Origin: Shimia sediminis
GTDB lineage: Bacteria; Pseudomonadota; Alphaproteobacteria; Rhodobacterales; Rhodobacteraceae
Assembly (NCBI RefSeq): GCF_003990645.1
Contig: NZ_RYZK01000004.1
Span: 186,001-250,000 of the forward strand
DNA: 64,000 bases
Reading direction: 5' to 3'
How positions within the stretch are numbered: the stretch's first letter is position 1; the number at the start of each line of letters is the position of its first letter. Positions 16,954 through 25,690 of the stretch are shown here, one piece after another. Under the pieces are notes generated by a model. The model was not told the DNA's origin and did no database searches. It saw nothing but the letters and a program-made list of their open reading frames with translations. Both the position numbers and the translations under genes were made by a program.

Positions 16954-17682
16954 ATGAGCACTGGAACAATTTACGGGCTTGGCCTTGGCCCCGGCGACCC
17001 GGACCTGATGAGCGTCAAGACGCACCGGTTGCTGACCAATGCCAAACACGTGGCGTTCTTTCGCAAGAAAGGCCGCACCGGACAGGCGCGCAAGATGGTC
17101 GATGGGCTGATCCCCGAAGGCGCCGTGGAATTCGCCATGGAATACCCGGTGACGACGGAAATCCCGGTCACCGATCCGCGGTACAACCAGCTTTTGTCGG
17201 CGTTTTATGCCGAGGTCTCGGTGCACCTGCGGTCGCTGGCGGAAGCGGGCGAAGATGTGGTGGTGCTGTGCGAGGGCGATCCGTTTTTCTATGGCTCGTT
17301 CATGCATCTTTACACGCGGCTGAACCACTTGGTTGACGTCGAGGTGGTGCCCGCGATCACCGGCATGAGCGGAGCCTGGACAGCGACCGGCGCGCCGATC
17401 ACATGGGGTGATGATGTGCTGACCGTGCTGATGGGCACGCTCGAAGAAAAAGACCTCGTGCGGCATATGGATGACACGGACGCGCTGGTGGTGATGAAGA
17501 TCGGGCGCAATTTCGACAAGGTGGTGCGGGCGCTGAAGGTGGCGGAGAAATATGACGACGCCTGGATCGTGCAGTTTGCCACGATGCCCAACCAGACGGT
17601 TACGAAGCTGTCGGAGATGACGGAAAAGGTCACGCCCTATTTTTCGATCATCGTGGTGCATGGTCAGGGACGGCGCCCGTGA
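16954..17682 (+). CDS. cobI: Precorrin-2 C20-methyltransferase CobI
   Basis: A 242-residue SAM-dependent tetrapyrrole methylase. The N-terminal glycine loop is GLGLGPGDPDLMSVK, the second motif is VVLCEGDPFFYGSF (about residue 108), and AITGMSGAWTATGAP follows. The FRKKGR segment after the first motif and the overall form match CobI/CbiL. It methylates precorrin-2 at C20 to give precorrin-3A. The stop overlaps the GTG start of cobJ. Confidence 0.95.
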   Translation: MSTGTIYGLGLGPGDPDLMSVKTHRLLTNAKHVAFFRKKGRTGQARKMVDGLIPEGAVEFAMEYPVTTEIPVTDPRYNQLLSAFYAEVSVHLRSLAEAGEDVVVLCEGDPFFYGSFMHLYTRLNHLVDVEVVPAITGMSGAWTATGAPITWGDDVLTVLMGTLEEKDLVRHMDDTDALVVMKIGRNFDKVVRALKVAEKYDDAWIVQFATMPNQTVTKLSEMTEKVTPYFSIIVVHGQGRRP

Positions 17683-18431
17683 GCGGATGGGTGGTCATAG
17701 CCGGTCTCGGGCCGGGCGATGACGCGCTGGTGACGCCCGAGGTGCAGGATGCGCTGGCCGAGGCTACGGATATTGTCGGCTACATTCCTTATGTGGCGCG
17801 GGTGGCCGAGCGCCCGGGTCTGACGCTGCACCCCAGCGACAACCGCGTGGAGATTGACCGCTCGCGTCATGCGCTGGAGATGGCCGCAGAGGGCAAGCGG
17901 GTGGTGGTGGTCTCATCAGGAGATCCCGGGGTCTTTGCCATGGCCGCAGCGGTGCTGGAAGCGGTGGAGCTTGGTGAGCGCGCATGGCGCAATCTGGACA
18001 TTCGCGTGTTGCCGGGGATCACGGCGATGCTGGCGGCAGCGGCGGCCTGTGGCGCGCCCCTGGGCCATGATTTCTGCGCCATCAACCTGAGCGACAACAT
18101 GAAGCCCTGGACGCTGATCGAAAAGCGCCTGCGGCTGGCGGCCGAGGCGGATTTCGCCATGGCGTTTTACAATCCACGCTCGAAATCGCGCCCCGAGGGG
18201 TTCGGCAAGGCGTTGAAAACGCTTCAGGAGGCCTGTGGCGACAACCGTCCGATGATCTTTGCCCGCAATGTCTCGCGGCCCGATCAGAGCATTCGGATCG
18301 TGCCGCTGGACGAGGTGCAGGAGGATATGGCGGACATGCGGACGGTGGTTCTGCTGGGGTCATCCAAGACGCGGATCATCGAACGCGACGGCGCGCCGCT
18401 GGTCTATACGCCGCGCTCGGTGGTGGACTAA
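17679..18431 (+). CDS. cobJ: Precorrin-3B C17-methyltransferase CobJ
   Basis: A 250-residue SAM-dependent methylase that contracts the ring by methylating C17 of precorrin-3B to give precorrin-4. Signatures: VIAGLGPGDDALVTPE at the N terminus, VVSSGDPGVFAMA (about residue 78), VLPGITAMLAAAAACGAPLGHDF, and the CobJ-type AFYNPRSKSRP. The start is GTG 17679, overlapping the cobI TGA. It ends this plus-strand series at the convergent junction with cobK, where several hairpins lie. Confidence 0.95.
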   Translation: MSGWVVIAGLGPGDDALVTPEVQDALAEATDIVGYIPYVARVAERPGLTLHPSDNRVEIDRSRHALEMAAEGKRVVVVSSGDPGVFAMAAAVLEAVELGERAWRNLDIRVLPGITAMLAAAAACGAPLGHDFCAINLSDNMKPWTLIEKRLRLAAEADFAMAFYNPRSKSRPEGFGKALKTLQEACGDNRPMIFARNVSRPDQSIRIVPLDEVQEDMADMRTVVLLGSSKTRIIERDGAPLVYTPRSVVD

Positions 18432-18437
18432 ATGCTG

Positions 18438-18489
18438 CCGGATCGCCTGCGATCCGGGATGCACCCGCCCGCCCCCCAGGCGGGTGCAT
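18438..18489. repeat. Two hairpins between convergent cobJ and cobK
   Basis: First, CCGGATCGC (18438-18446) and GCGATCCGG (18449-18457) form a 9-bp inverted repeat. Next, an 11-bp repeat ATGCACCCGCC (18459-18469) pairs with GGCGGGTGCAT (18479-18489), with the G/C-run loop found in the elements at 8110 and 8883. Neither is followed by a T-run. They may end or stabilise the convergent transcripts. Confidence 0.6.
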
Positions 18490-18521
18490 TCGCACCCCCC
18501 TCGGGCAGGCGCATCCCTCTG

Positions 18522-19256
18522 TTACTTGGACAGCCAGTCGAACACGCCCTCAACCGTGGCCACGGTGTCCCGGTCCGGCAGCTCGGGGCGGTCGATCATC
18601 ACCACCGGCAGGCGCAATGCGCGGGCGGCGTGCAGCTTGGCCTCGGCCCCGGCGCCACCGGCGTTCTTGCAGACCACCCGGTCGATGGCGTGCTCGGTGA
18701 AAAGCGTTGTGTCCCCGTCGACGGTGAACGGCCCACGCGCGACGATCACGGTGTGATGCGGCAAGGCGGGCGGCGTTTTGGGCGCATCAACGAGGCGCAG
18801 GATGTAGTGGTGCTGGGGTTGGGCGGCGAAAGCCTCCATATGCAATCGACCAAGGGCGAGCATGATCCGCTCTGCCGGGCCATCCAGAGCGGCAACCGCG
18901 CCCTTTATGTCAGGCACGTGGTGCCAGCGGTCGCCAGATTGCGCCGCCCAGGGCGGGCGGGTCAGGGCCAGAAGAGGTACACCGCCCTGCGCGCAGGCAT
19001 GAAAGGCATTCCAGCTCATCTGCGCGGCAAAGGGGTGTGTGGCATCAATGACATGGCTGATGTTATGGTCCGCAAAGTAGCGGGCCAGCCCGTCGACACC
19101 GCCAAAGCCGCCAACCCGATGCGGGATCGGTTGCGGGCGCGGGGTATCGACACGGCCCGCGTAGGAAAACGTGGCCTGAACCTCGCGTTCTGCGAGGGCC
19201 CGCGCAAGGGCGCTGGCTTCGGTCGTGCCGCCAAGAACAAGGAGGTTGGCACCCAT
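18522..19256 (-). CDS. cobK: Precorrin-6A reductase CobK
   Basis: A 244-residue NADPH-dependent reductase that turns precorrin-6A into precorrin-6B. It starts MGANLLVLGGTTEASALARAL, the usual CobK/CbiJ Rossmann start, and has VIDATHPFAAQMS and ARGPFTVDGD motifs. The ATG at 19256 shares the CATG tetranucleotide with the opposite-strand cobL start, so its promoter must lie within cobL. It interrupts the plus-strand cob run. An opposite-strand GGAG about eight bases before the ATG is a plausible ribosome-binding site. Confidence 0.95.
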   Translation of the reverse strand: MGANLLVLGGTTEASALARALAEREVQATFSYAGRVDTPRPQPIPHRVGGFGGVDGLARYFADHNISHVIDATHPFAAQMSWNAFHACAQGGVPLLALTRPPWAAQSGDRWHHVPDIKGAVAALDGPAERIMLALGRLHMEAFAAQPQHHYILRLVDAPKTPPALPHHTVIVARGPFTVDGDTTLFTEHAIDRVVCKNAGGAGAEAKLHAARALRLPVVMIDRPELPDRDTVATVEGVFDWLSK

Positions 19257-20454
19257 GTCTGAAACTCCGTGGCTCACCGTTGTCGGTTTGGGCGAAGATG
19301 GACCGGATGGGCTGTCGCCTGCAAGCCAAGACGCGCTGGCGCGGGCGGAAATCGTCATGGGCGCGGCACGGCATCTGGCGTTGCTGCCGGGTCTGACCGC
19401 CGAGGCCGTGACCTGGCCGGTGCCGTTTGCGGACGGGGTTCCGGTTCTGTTGTCCCATCGCGGCAATCGCGTGGTGATGCTGGCCTCGGGCGATCCGTTC
19501 TGGTTTGGCGCAGGCGCGGTGATTGCACGGCATCTGGAACCGGGGGAGTGGCGGGCGCTGCCTGCGCCGTCGACGATGTCGCTGGCGGCGGCGGTGTTGG
19601 GCTGGCCGTTGGAGCGGACCCGGTGCTTTGGCCTGCACGCGGCACCTTTGGCACGGCTGCGGCCGCATTTGTTTTCCGGGCAACGCCTGTTGGCGACGCT
19701 GCGCGACGGCGACGCCGTGGGCGAGTTGGCCGCCTGGCTGACTGCAGAAGGCTTTGGCGAAACCACGCTGCACGTGATGGAGGCGCTTGGCGGCCCACGG
19801 GAGCGGGTGCGCGGGGTGCAGGCCGAGCGTTACGCGTTGCAAGATGTGCAGCATCCGGTCTGTGTGGGGCTTGAGGTTGCGGGGCATGGCGCGGTGCTGC
19901 CGTTGGCCTCGGGGCGACCTGACACCCTGTTTGACAATGACGGGCAGATCACCAAACGGCCTGTGCGGGCGCTGACGTTGTCGGCCCTGGCGCCTTGCCC
20001 CGGCGAACACCTATGGGATATTGGCGGGGGCTCGGGGTCGATTGGCATCGAATGGCTCCTTGCGCATCCGACTTGCGCGGCGACAGCGGTGGAAATCAAC
20101 CCTGAGCGCGCGGCCCGGATTGCCGAGAACGCCGCGCGATTGGGCGTGGAGCGGTTGCAGGTGGTCACCGGGGCCGCGCCGGACGCCTTGGCAGGGCTGG
20201 ATGCGCCAGATGCGGTGTTCATCGGCGGAGGCATCAGCGAAGAGATGTTGCAGAGCGTTTGGGCGGCCATGCCCAAGGGCGCACGGCTGGTGGCCAATGC
20301 GGTGACGCTGGAGGCCGAGGTGCTGCTGGCCAACTGGCAGGCGGCCAAGGGCGGCGATCTCATGCGCATCGAACTGGCGCAGGCCAACGCTCTGGGGCGC
20401 AAGCGGGGCTGGAAAGCGGCCTATCCCATTGTGCAGTGGAGTGTTCAGAGATGA
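19255..20454 (+). CDS. cobL: Precorrin-6Y C5,15-methyltransferase CobL
   Basis: A 399-residue two-domain enzyme. The N-terminal half (1 to about 200) is a tetrapyrrole methylase of the CbiE type (VVGLGEDGPDGLS, LASGDPFWFG). The C-terminal half is a class I methyltransferase of the CbiT type (LWDIGGGSGSIGIEW). It methylates C5 and C15 and decarboxylates to give precorrin-8X. AGGAGG at about 19241 precedes the ATG at 19255. The start overlaps that of cobK on the other strand. The cobE ATG overlaps its stop. Confidence 0.96.
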   Translation: MSETPWLTVVGLGEDGPDGLSPASQDALARAEIVMGAARHLALLPGLTAEAVTWPVPFADGVPVLLSHRGNRVVMLASGDPFWFGAGAVIARHLEPGEWRALPAPSTMSLAAAVLGWPLERTRCFGLHAAPLARLRPHLFSGQRLLATLRDGDAVGELAAWLTAEGFGETTLHVMEALGGPRERVRGVQAERYALQDVQHPVCVGLEVAGHGAVLPLASGRPDTLFDNDGQITKRPVRALTLSALAPCPGEHLWDIGGGSGSIGIEWLLAHPTCAATAVEINPERAARIAENAARLGVERLQVVTGAAPDALAGLDAPDAVFIGGGISEEMLQSVWAAMPKGARLVANAVTLEAEVLLANWQAAKGGDLMRIELAQANALGRKRGWKAAYPIVQWSVQR

Positions 20455-20816
20455 TCGTCGCAGGGTTCGGATTTCGCGGCGCGGTCACGGTTGAGTCTTT
20501 GCGTGCGGCCCTCGCTGCGACCGATCAGAATCACATCGAAATGCTGGCCGCGCCCGCAGACAAAGCGCTTGCCCGTCCATTTCAGCGATTTGCCAAGGAG
20601 TTGTCCTTACCGGTGCTGGAAGTCTCTGCGGACATGATGCAGGCGACGGATACTTTCACCCAATCCGGCCCCAGCCTGACCCATCGTGGCACCGGCAGCG
20701 TGGCCGAGGCTTGCGCTCTGGCGGCGGCTGGGCCACAAGCCGAACTTGTCACTCACAGGCAAGTGTCGCCAGATCGTCTGGCGACCTGTGCCATTGCTAT
20801 CGGAACACACGTATGA
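20451..20816 (+). CDS. cobE: CobE/CbiG C-terminal domain protein
   Basis: A 121-residue protein matching CobE, a single domain equivalent to the C-terminal part of CbiG. It starts [20 protein letters not shown] and ends with a [11 protein letters not shown] and CAIAIG pattern typical of the family. CobE is required for cobalamin synthesis in the aerobic pathway, but its exact reaction is not well established. ATG overlaps occur with both cobL (upstream) and cobM (downstream), so it is tightly coupled. Confidence 0.9.
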   Translation: MIVAGFGFRGAVTVESLRAALAATDQNHIEMLAAPADKALARPFQRFAKELSLPVLEVSADMMQATDTFTQSGPSLTHRGTGSVAEACALAAAGPQAELVTHRQVSPDRLATCAIAIGTHV

Positions 20817-21607
20817 CCGTGCATTTCATCGGCGCCGGACCGGGTGCCGCCGACCTGATTACCCTGCGGGGGCGCGACCTGATCGCGTCCTGCCCGGTGT
20901 GTCTTTTTGCCGGGTCGCTGGTGCCCGAAGGCATTCTGGCGCACTGCCCAGAGGGCGCGCGGATGATCAACACCGCGCCTCTGGATCTCAACGCGATCGT
21001 GGCAGAATGCAAGGCGGCCCATGCGGCGGGACAGGATGTGGCGCGGCTGCATTCGGGGGACCTGTCGGTCTGGTCCGCCATGGGCGAACAGATCAGGCGC
21101 CTGCGCGCCGAAGGCATCCCGGTGAGCGTGACGCCCGGCGTGCCGAGCTTTGCCGCGGCGGCAGCGGCGCTGGAGACTGAGCTGACCCTGCCGGGGCTGG
21201 CGCAATCGGTGGTGTTGACGCGCACGCCGGGGCGGGCCTCGACCATGCCCGAGGGCGAAACGCTGAAGAATTTCGCGGCCACCGGCGCGACGCTGGCGAT
21301 CCATCTGTCGATCGGCAATCTGGACAACGTAATCGCAGACCTCACCCCGGCCTATGGCGCAGAGTGCCCTGTGGCCGTGGTCTATCGCGCCAGCTGGCCG
21401 GATCAGCAGATCATTCGCACCACACTGGCGCATCTGAAAACGGATGTGACCGAGAATATCACCCGCACGGCGCTAATCCTCGTCGGGCCTGCGCTGGCGG
21501 GCGAAGGGTTCGACGAAAGCAGCCTCTATGCAAGCGAATATGACCGCCGCTATCGCCCGCAATCCGCCGAAAGCCCATGGTCCAGTTGGAGACATGGCGA
21601 TGACTGA
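20813..21607 (+). CDS. cobM: Precorrin-4 C11-methyltransferase CobM
   Basis: A 264-residue SAM-dependent methylase acting on C11 of precorrin-4 to give precorrin-5. It carries [16 protein letters not shown] at the N terminus, the CobM-type [29 protein letters not shown], and [13 protein letters not shown]. The ATG at 20813 overlaps the cobE stop; longer upstream readings are not conserved. A 78-base gap with two palindromes separates it from cobB. Confidence 0.96.
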   Translation: MTVHFIGAGPGAADLITLRGRDLIASCPVCLFAGSLVPEGILAHCPEGARMINTAPLDLNAIVAECKAAHAAGQDVARLHSGDLSVWSAMGEQIRRLRAEGIPVSVTPGVPSFAAAAAALETELTLPGLAQSVVLTRTPGRASTMPEGETLKNFAATGATLAIHLSIGNLDNVIADLTPAYGAECPVAVVYRASWPDQQIIRTTLAHLKTDVTENITRTALILVGPALAGEGFDESSLYASEYDRRYRPQSAESPWSSWRHGDD

Positions 21608-21618
21608 TCGGCAGGTGC

Positions 21619-21662
21619 CAAGCGGTTTCGAAACCGCTTGCAAGGCGTTTCGAAACGCCTTG
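21619..21662. repeat. Two abutting 22-bp palindromes before cobB
   Basis: Bases 21619-21640 and 21641-21662 are each perfect 22-bp palindromes and directly abut. Both follow CAAGSSGTTTC / GAAACSSCTTG, differing only in the two variable pairs (CG versus GC). Their centres are 22 bases apart. They lie in the 78 bases between cobM and cobB. They could be a tandem operator, or form two strong hairpins in the cob mRNA, or be a dispersed repeat. Confidence 0.75.
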
Positions 21663-21685
21663 GACCCGAATATGGAGATGTTGAC

Positions 21686-22996
21686 ATGACCGCAGCCCCT
21701 GGCATCCTGATTTCCGCGCCCTCGTCCGGCACCGGCAAGACCACGGTCATGCTGGGCCTGTTGCGGGCGCTGGCCGAGGATGGGCTGAACGTGCAGCCTT
21801 TCAAATCCGGCCCCGATTACATCGATCCGGCCTTTCACCGGGCGGCCGCAGGGCGGCCTTCGTTCAACATCGACACATGGGCGATGCGCGAGGGGCTGAT
21901 CAGCGGCATTTCCGAGCAATCGGCAGGCGCGGACATCATCGTGGCCGAAGGGTCAATGGGACTGTTTGATGGCGTGGCCACGCGGGGCGAAAGCGGCTTT
22001 GGCTCTTCGGCGGAAACCGCCCTGAAAATGGGCTGGCCGGTGGTGCTGGTGATCGACGTGGGCGGGCAGGCGCAATCGGCGGCGGCGACGGCGTTGGGGT
22101 TCCGCTCTTACAATCCCGACCTGCCGTTTGCGGGGGTGATCCTGAACCGCTGTGCCTCGCCCCGGCACGAGCGGCTGGCGCGGCTGGGCATGGATCAGGC
22201 TGGCATCACGGTGCTGGGCGTCCTGCCCCGGCGCGGCGATCTGGCCCTGCCCGAGCGGCATCTGGGGCTTATTCAGGCGGTGGAACACCCCGATCTGGAA
22301 GAGGCCATCTGGGGCTACGCGACCTTCTTGCGGGACAATGTTGATCTCGCGGCGATCAAGGCGGCGGCCAAGGCTGGTCCGGCGGCGACCGGCACTCTGC
22401 CCAAGCCCCCTGCTCAGCGTATCGCGCTGGCGCAGGATGCCGCGTTTTCCTTTACTTATCCGCATGTTCTGACCGGCTGGCGCAATGCGGGCGCGGAAAT
22501 TCTGCCGTTCTCTCCGCTGGCCGATGAGGCCCCGGCGGCGGATGCGGACCTCGTGTGGTTGCCGGGGGGATACCCTGAGTTGCACGCGGGCACATTGGCA
22601 GCGGCATCGACCTATCTGGCGGGGCTGCGCACACACGCCGAGACCCGGCCCGTGCATGGCGAGTGCGGCGGGTACATGGCGTTGGGCGACGTGCTGATCG
22701 ACAAGGATGGCACCAAGCACCAGATGGCCGGTCTCTTGGGATTGGTGACCTCGTATGAAAAACGCAAATTCCACCTGGGCTATCGGCAGGCGACGCTTTT
22801 GGCGCCGATGCCGGGGTTTGAGGCGCGCGCGCGGCTTCGGGGTCATGAGTTCCACTACACCACCATCCTGGAAGAGCCGGACGCGCCTCTTGCCAATGTC
22901 GGCGACGCGGATGGCAACCCGGTTCCGGAAACCGGATCGCGCCGGGGCAACACAACCGGCACCTTCTTTCACCTGATCGCAGAGGCAAGCACATGA
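21686..22996 (+). CDS. cobB: Hydrogenobyrinic acid a,c-diamide synthase CobB
   Basis: A 436-residue glutamine-dependent amidotransferase that amidates the a and c side chains of hydrogenobyrinic acid. The N-terminal domain has a P-loop, SAPSSGTGKTTVMLG (about residues 9-23), and SGPDYIDPAFH. The C-terminal GATase domain has a nucleophilic Cys in HGECGGYMALG and a HEFHYTTI segment. I prefer the ATG at 21686: upstream readings of the frame pass through the palindromes, and GGAG lies about nine bases before it. The cobA start overlaps its stop. Confidence 0.95.
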   Translation: MTAAPGILISAPSSGTGKTTVMLGLLRALAEDGLNVQPFKSGPDYIDPAFHRAAAGRPSFNIDTWAMREGLISGISEQSAGADIIVAEGSMGLFDGVATRGESGFGSSAETALKMGWPVVLVIDVGGQAQSAAATALGFRSYNPDLPFAGVILNRCASPRHERLARLGMDQAGITVLGVLPRRGDLALPERHLGLIQAVEHPDLEEAIWGYATFLRDNVDLAAIKAAAKAGPAATGTLPKPPAQRIALAQDAAFSFTYPHVLTGWRNAGAEILPFSPLADEAPAADADLVWLPGGYPELHAGTLAAASTYLAGLRTHAETRPVHGECGGYMALGDVLIDKDGTKHQMAGLLGLVTSYEKRKFHLGYRQATLLAPMPGFEARARLRGHEFHYTTILEEPDAPLANVGDADGNPVPETGSRRGNTTGTFFHLIAEAST

Positions 22997-23715
22997 GCGG
23001 TTTTGTCAGTTTCGTGAGTTCCGGGCCGGGCGATCCGGAGTTGTTGACGCTGAAGGCGGTGGACCGGTTGAAAAAGGCCGATGCGGTGCTGTTTGACGAT
23101 CTGTCCTCGGGGCCGATTTTGGAACATGCCAAGAAGGACGCCGATCTGGTGGGCGTGGGCAAACGCGCCGGTCGGCCGTCGCCCAAGCAGGACCATGTGA
23201 GCCGCCTGTTGGTGGACTATGCCCAGGAGGGCGGCCATGTGGTGCGGTTGAAATCCGGCGACAGCGGCATCTTTGGGCGCTTGGAAGAAGAGATCACGGC
23301 GCTGCGCGCGGCGGGCATTGATTTCGAGATCATCCCCGGTGTGACCTCGGCCAGTGCGGCGGCGGCGGCGGCGCAGATTCCGTTGACCCGCAGGCTGATG
23401 GCGCGGCGTGTGCAGTTTGTGACGGGGCATGATGTGGCAGGCGCGCTGCCCGGCGATCTGCACCTGCAATCGCTGGCTGATCCGGGTGCTACGACGGTTT
23501 TGTTCATGCCCAAGAGAACCTTTCCGGCGCTGGCGGAGAAGTTGTTTGAAACGGGGTTGCGGCGGGATTGCCCGGCGCTGTTGGCCGAGAATGTCAGCCA
23601 TCCGGACCAGACGCTGACACGCACGACCATGGAAGCGCTTGCCGATCAGCTGTCAAAAGAGATCACCACCGCGCCGGGCATCATCCTGTTTGGCGAATTG
23701 GCCGAGGCACCCTGA
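22993..23715 (+). CDS. cobA: Uroporphyrinogen-III C-methyltransferase CobA
   Basis: A 240-residue SUMT that adds methyl groups at C2 and C7 of uroporphyrinogen III to make precorrin-2. It has SSGPGDPELLTLKA, DAVLFDDLSS, VRLKSGDSGIFGR and IPGVTSASAAAAAA. The usual GGDPFIFGR reads SGDSGIFGR here, a variant seen in some alphaproteobacterial CobA proteins. A separate SUMT (NirE) is encoded at 60861-61628 with the heme d1 genes, so precorrin-2 can be supplied to the two pathways independently. Confidence 0.9.
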   Translation: MSGFVSFVSSGPGDPELLTLKAVDRLKKADAVLFDDLSSGPILEHAKKDADLVGVGKRAGRPSPKQDHVSRLLVDYAQEGGHVVRLKSGDSGIFGRLEEEITALRAAGIDFEIIPGVTSASAAAAAAQIPLTRRLMARRVQFVTGHDVAGALPGDLHLQSLADPGATTVLFMPKRTFPALAEKLFETGLRRDCPALLAENVSHPDQTLTRTTMEALADQLSKEITTAPGIILFGELAEAP

Positions 23716-23735
23716 GCGTTTCACGGAGAGATAAC

Positions 23736-24488
23736 ATGATCCGGCTTTCCCTTGTTGGTATCGGCTCTGGCAATCCCGAGCATCTGACGCTCGAGGCGAT
23801 CCGCGTGCTTGAAGCTGCGGATGTGATCCTGTTGCCGCGCAAGGGGGATGACAAGACCGAGCTGGCCGACCTGCGCCGGATGATCGCGCGGGATGTGCTG
23901 AAGACCACTCCGAAGATTGTCGAATTCGACTATCCGGTGCGGGATGCGGGGACGCCGAAGTATCTGGATGGGGTGAACACCTGGCATGACGCGCTGGGGG
24001 CGATCTGGGGGCGTTTGATCCGTGAAGAAGCCCCCGAGAACGGCCACGTGGCGCTGATGGTCTGGGGTGATCCGTCGCTTTATGACAGCACGCTCAGGAT
24101 CGCCGAGCGGGTCAAGGCGCAGGGCATCGCGGTGGACGTGCGGGTGGTGCCGGGGATCACGTCGTTGCAGATGCTGACGGCGGCCCATGCGATCCCGCTC
24201 AATACCCTCGGGGCACCGGTGCAGATCACCACCGGGCGGCGGCTGCGCGAGCATGGCTGGCCCGAGGGCGTCGACACGGTTGCGGTGATGCTGGACGGGG
24301 AATGCTCGTTCCAGAGTTTGCCGGGAGAGGGCTATGACATCTGGTGGGGTGCCTATGTCGGCATGCCCGACCAGATACTGATGGCAGGGCCCTTGGAGGA
24401 TATGGGCGACAGAATTGTCGAGACCCGCGCCGAGGCCCGTGAGCGGCACGGCTGGATCATGGATATCTACCTGATCCGAAAGCGGTAA
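23736..24488 (+). CDS. cobF: Precorrin-6A synthase (deacetylating) CobF
   Basis: A 250-residue SAM-dependent methylase that methylates C1 of precorrin-5 with loss of acetate to give precorrin-6A; it is specific to the aerobic pathway. Signatures: LVGIGSGNPEHLTLEAI at the N terminus, VILLPRKGDDKTEL, LMVWGDPSLYDST, VVPGITSLQMLTAAH. A GGAGAG precedes the ATG by about seven bases. It is the last cob gene of this run. The 122 bases between it and modC hold no feature that I can recognise. Confidence 0.95.
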   Translation: MIRLSLVGIGSGNPEHLTLEAIRVLEAADVILLPRKGDDKTELADLRRMIARDVLKTTPKIVEFDYPVRDAGTPKYLDGVNTWHDALGAIWGRLIREEAPENGHVALMVWGDPSLYDSTLRIAERVKAQGIAVDVRVVPGITSLQMLTAAHAIPLNTLGAPVQITTGRRLREHGWPEGVDTVAVMLDGECSFQSLPGEGYDIWWGAYVGMPDQILMAGPLEDMGDRIVETRAEARERHGWIMDIYLIRKR

Positions 24489-24610
24489 CTTCCTGACCCC
24501 GGCATTCGCGTCACTGCAATCTTACCCGAGCCAGAGGCAGCACCTGCGGCCATACCCGAGACCTCATCGGCTTGGTCCGGCTTTATGAATCACGTCGCCC
24601 GACAGGCCGT

Positions 24611-25690
24611 CTATCCCCCCACGTCCTGCGGCGCGATCGAGACGGTTTTGACCACGGCATAGACCGTCAGGCCCGGTTGCAGCCCCATGGCGTCGACCGA
24701 GCGGCGGGTGACGCGGGCAAGGACGCGACCTGCGGAGGTGTCCAGCGACACGATAGCCCCCGGACCCTCGCCGCTGCGGACCTGGTCGATGCGGCCTGCG
24801 AGGACGTTGAGGGCAGAGATGCCGCTTGGTTTTTCGAGCGACAACATCACGTCCTGCGCCGCGATGCGGACCCGCAAAGGAGTGCCCGAGGCCAATCCCA
24901 CGTTCGGCAGGAAAAGCCTGTCATCGCCTGCGCTGAGTTCGCTGAGGCCGTCGTCGTGGTGGCGGGCAACCTGTGCCTCGATCACCGCGCCGACCGAACG
25001 CACGCCGTCGGGGGTGAACATCGGATCCCCCAGCACCTGGACCGCGGGGCCCTGTCGCGCCACCCTGCCCCCGTCGAGCGCGATCAGTGTGGTCGCGAGG
25101 CGGGCGACCTCGGCGGGGGAATGGCTGACGTAGAGGATGGGGATGTCGGTTTCGTCGCGCAGGCGCTCGAAATAGGGCAGGATCTCGGCCTTGCGGGCCT
25201 CGTCCAGCGCGGCAAGCGGTTCATCAGCGAGGATCAGACGGGGGCTGGCAAGCAGAGCACGGCCGATAGCGGCCCGTTGTTTTTCGCCCCCCGAGAGTGA
25301 CGCCGGACGGCGGTGCAGCAAGGGGCCGATGCCGAGCATTTCGACCACGCGGGCCATGTCTTCGCGCGGGGCATCCTTGGGGGCAAACCACTGGCCGAAA
25401 CGCAGGTTCTGTTTCACGGTGAGGTGCGGGAACAGGCGGCCCTCTTGGAAGACATAGCCAAGGCGGCGCTTATGCGGGGGCAGCCAGAGGCCTGTTTCCG
25501 TGTCGCTGAGGGTCTGGCCGTTGACGATGATCTGCGCCTGTTTGGCACGCAACAGCCCCGCCACCGCGTTGATGACCGTGGTCTTGCCCGACCCGGAGCG
25601 GCCAAACAGCACGGTGAGGCCCGGCGGCGCGTCAAAGGTGACGTCGAGGTCAAAGCCCTGCATGGGATGGTGGAGGTCGACAGACAGCAT
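24611..25690 (-). CDS. modC: Molybdate ABC transporter ATP-binding protein ModC
   Basis: A 359-residue ATPase of the molybdate importer. Walker A is FGRSGSGKTT (29-38), the signature motif is LSGGEKQR (about 136-143), Walker B is LILADEPLAALDE, and a C-terminal MOP/TOBE molybdate-binding domain (about residues 290-355) is present, as expected for ModC. It ends the modABC operon and shares one base with modB. The C-terminal domain distinguishes it from sulfate and other ABC ATPases. Confidence 0.95.
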   Translation of the reverse strand: MLSVDLHHPMQGFDLDVTFDAPPGLTVLFGRSGSGKTTVINAVAGLLRAKQAQIIVNGQTLSDTETGLWLPPHKRRLGYVFQEGRLFPHLTVKQNLRFGQWFAPKDAPREDMARVVEMLGIGPLLHRRPASLSGGEKQRAAIGRALLASPRLILADEPLAALDEARKAEILPYFERLRDETDIPILYVSHSPAEVARLATTLIALDGGRVARQGPAVQVLGDPMFTPDGVRSVGAVIEAQVARHHDDGLSELSAGDDRLFLPNVGLASGTPLRVRIAAQDVMLSLEKPSGISALNVLAGRIDQVRSGEGPGAIVSLDTSAGRVLARVTRRSVDAMGLQPGLTVYAVVKTVSIAPQDVGG

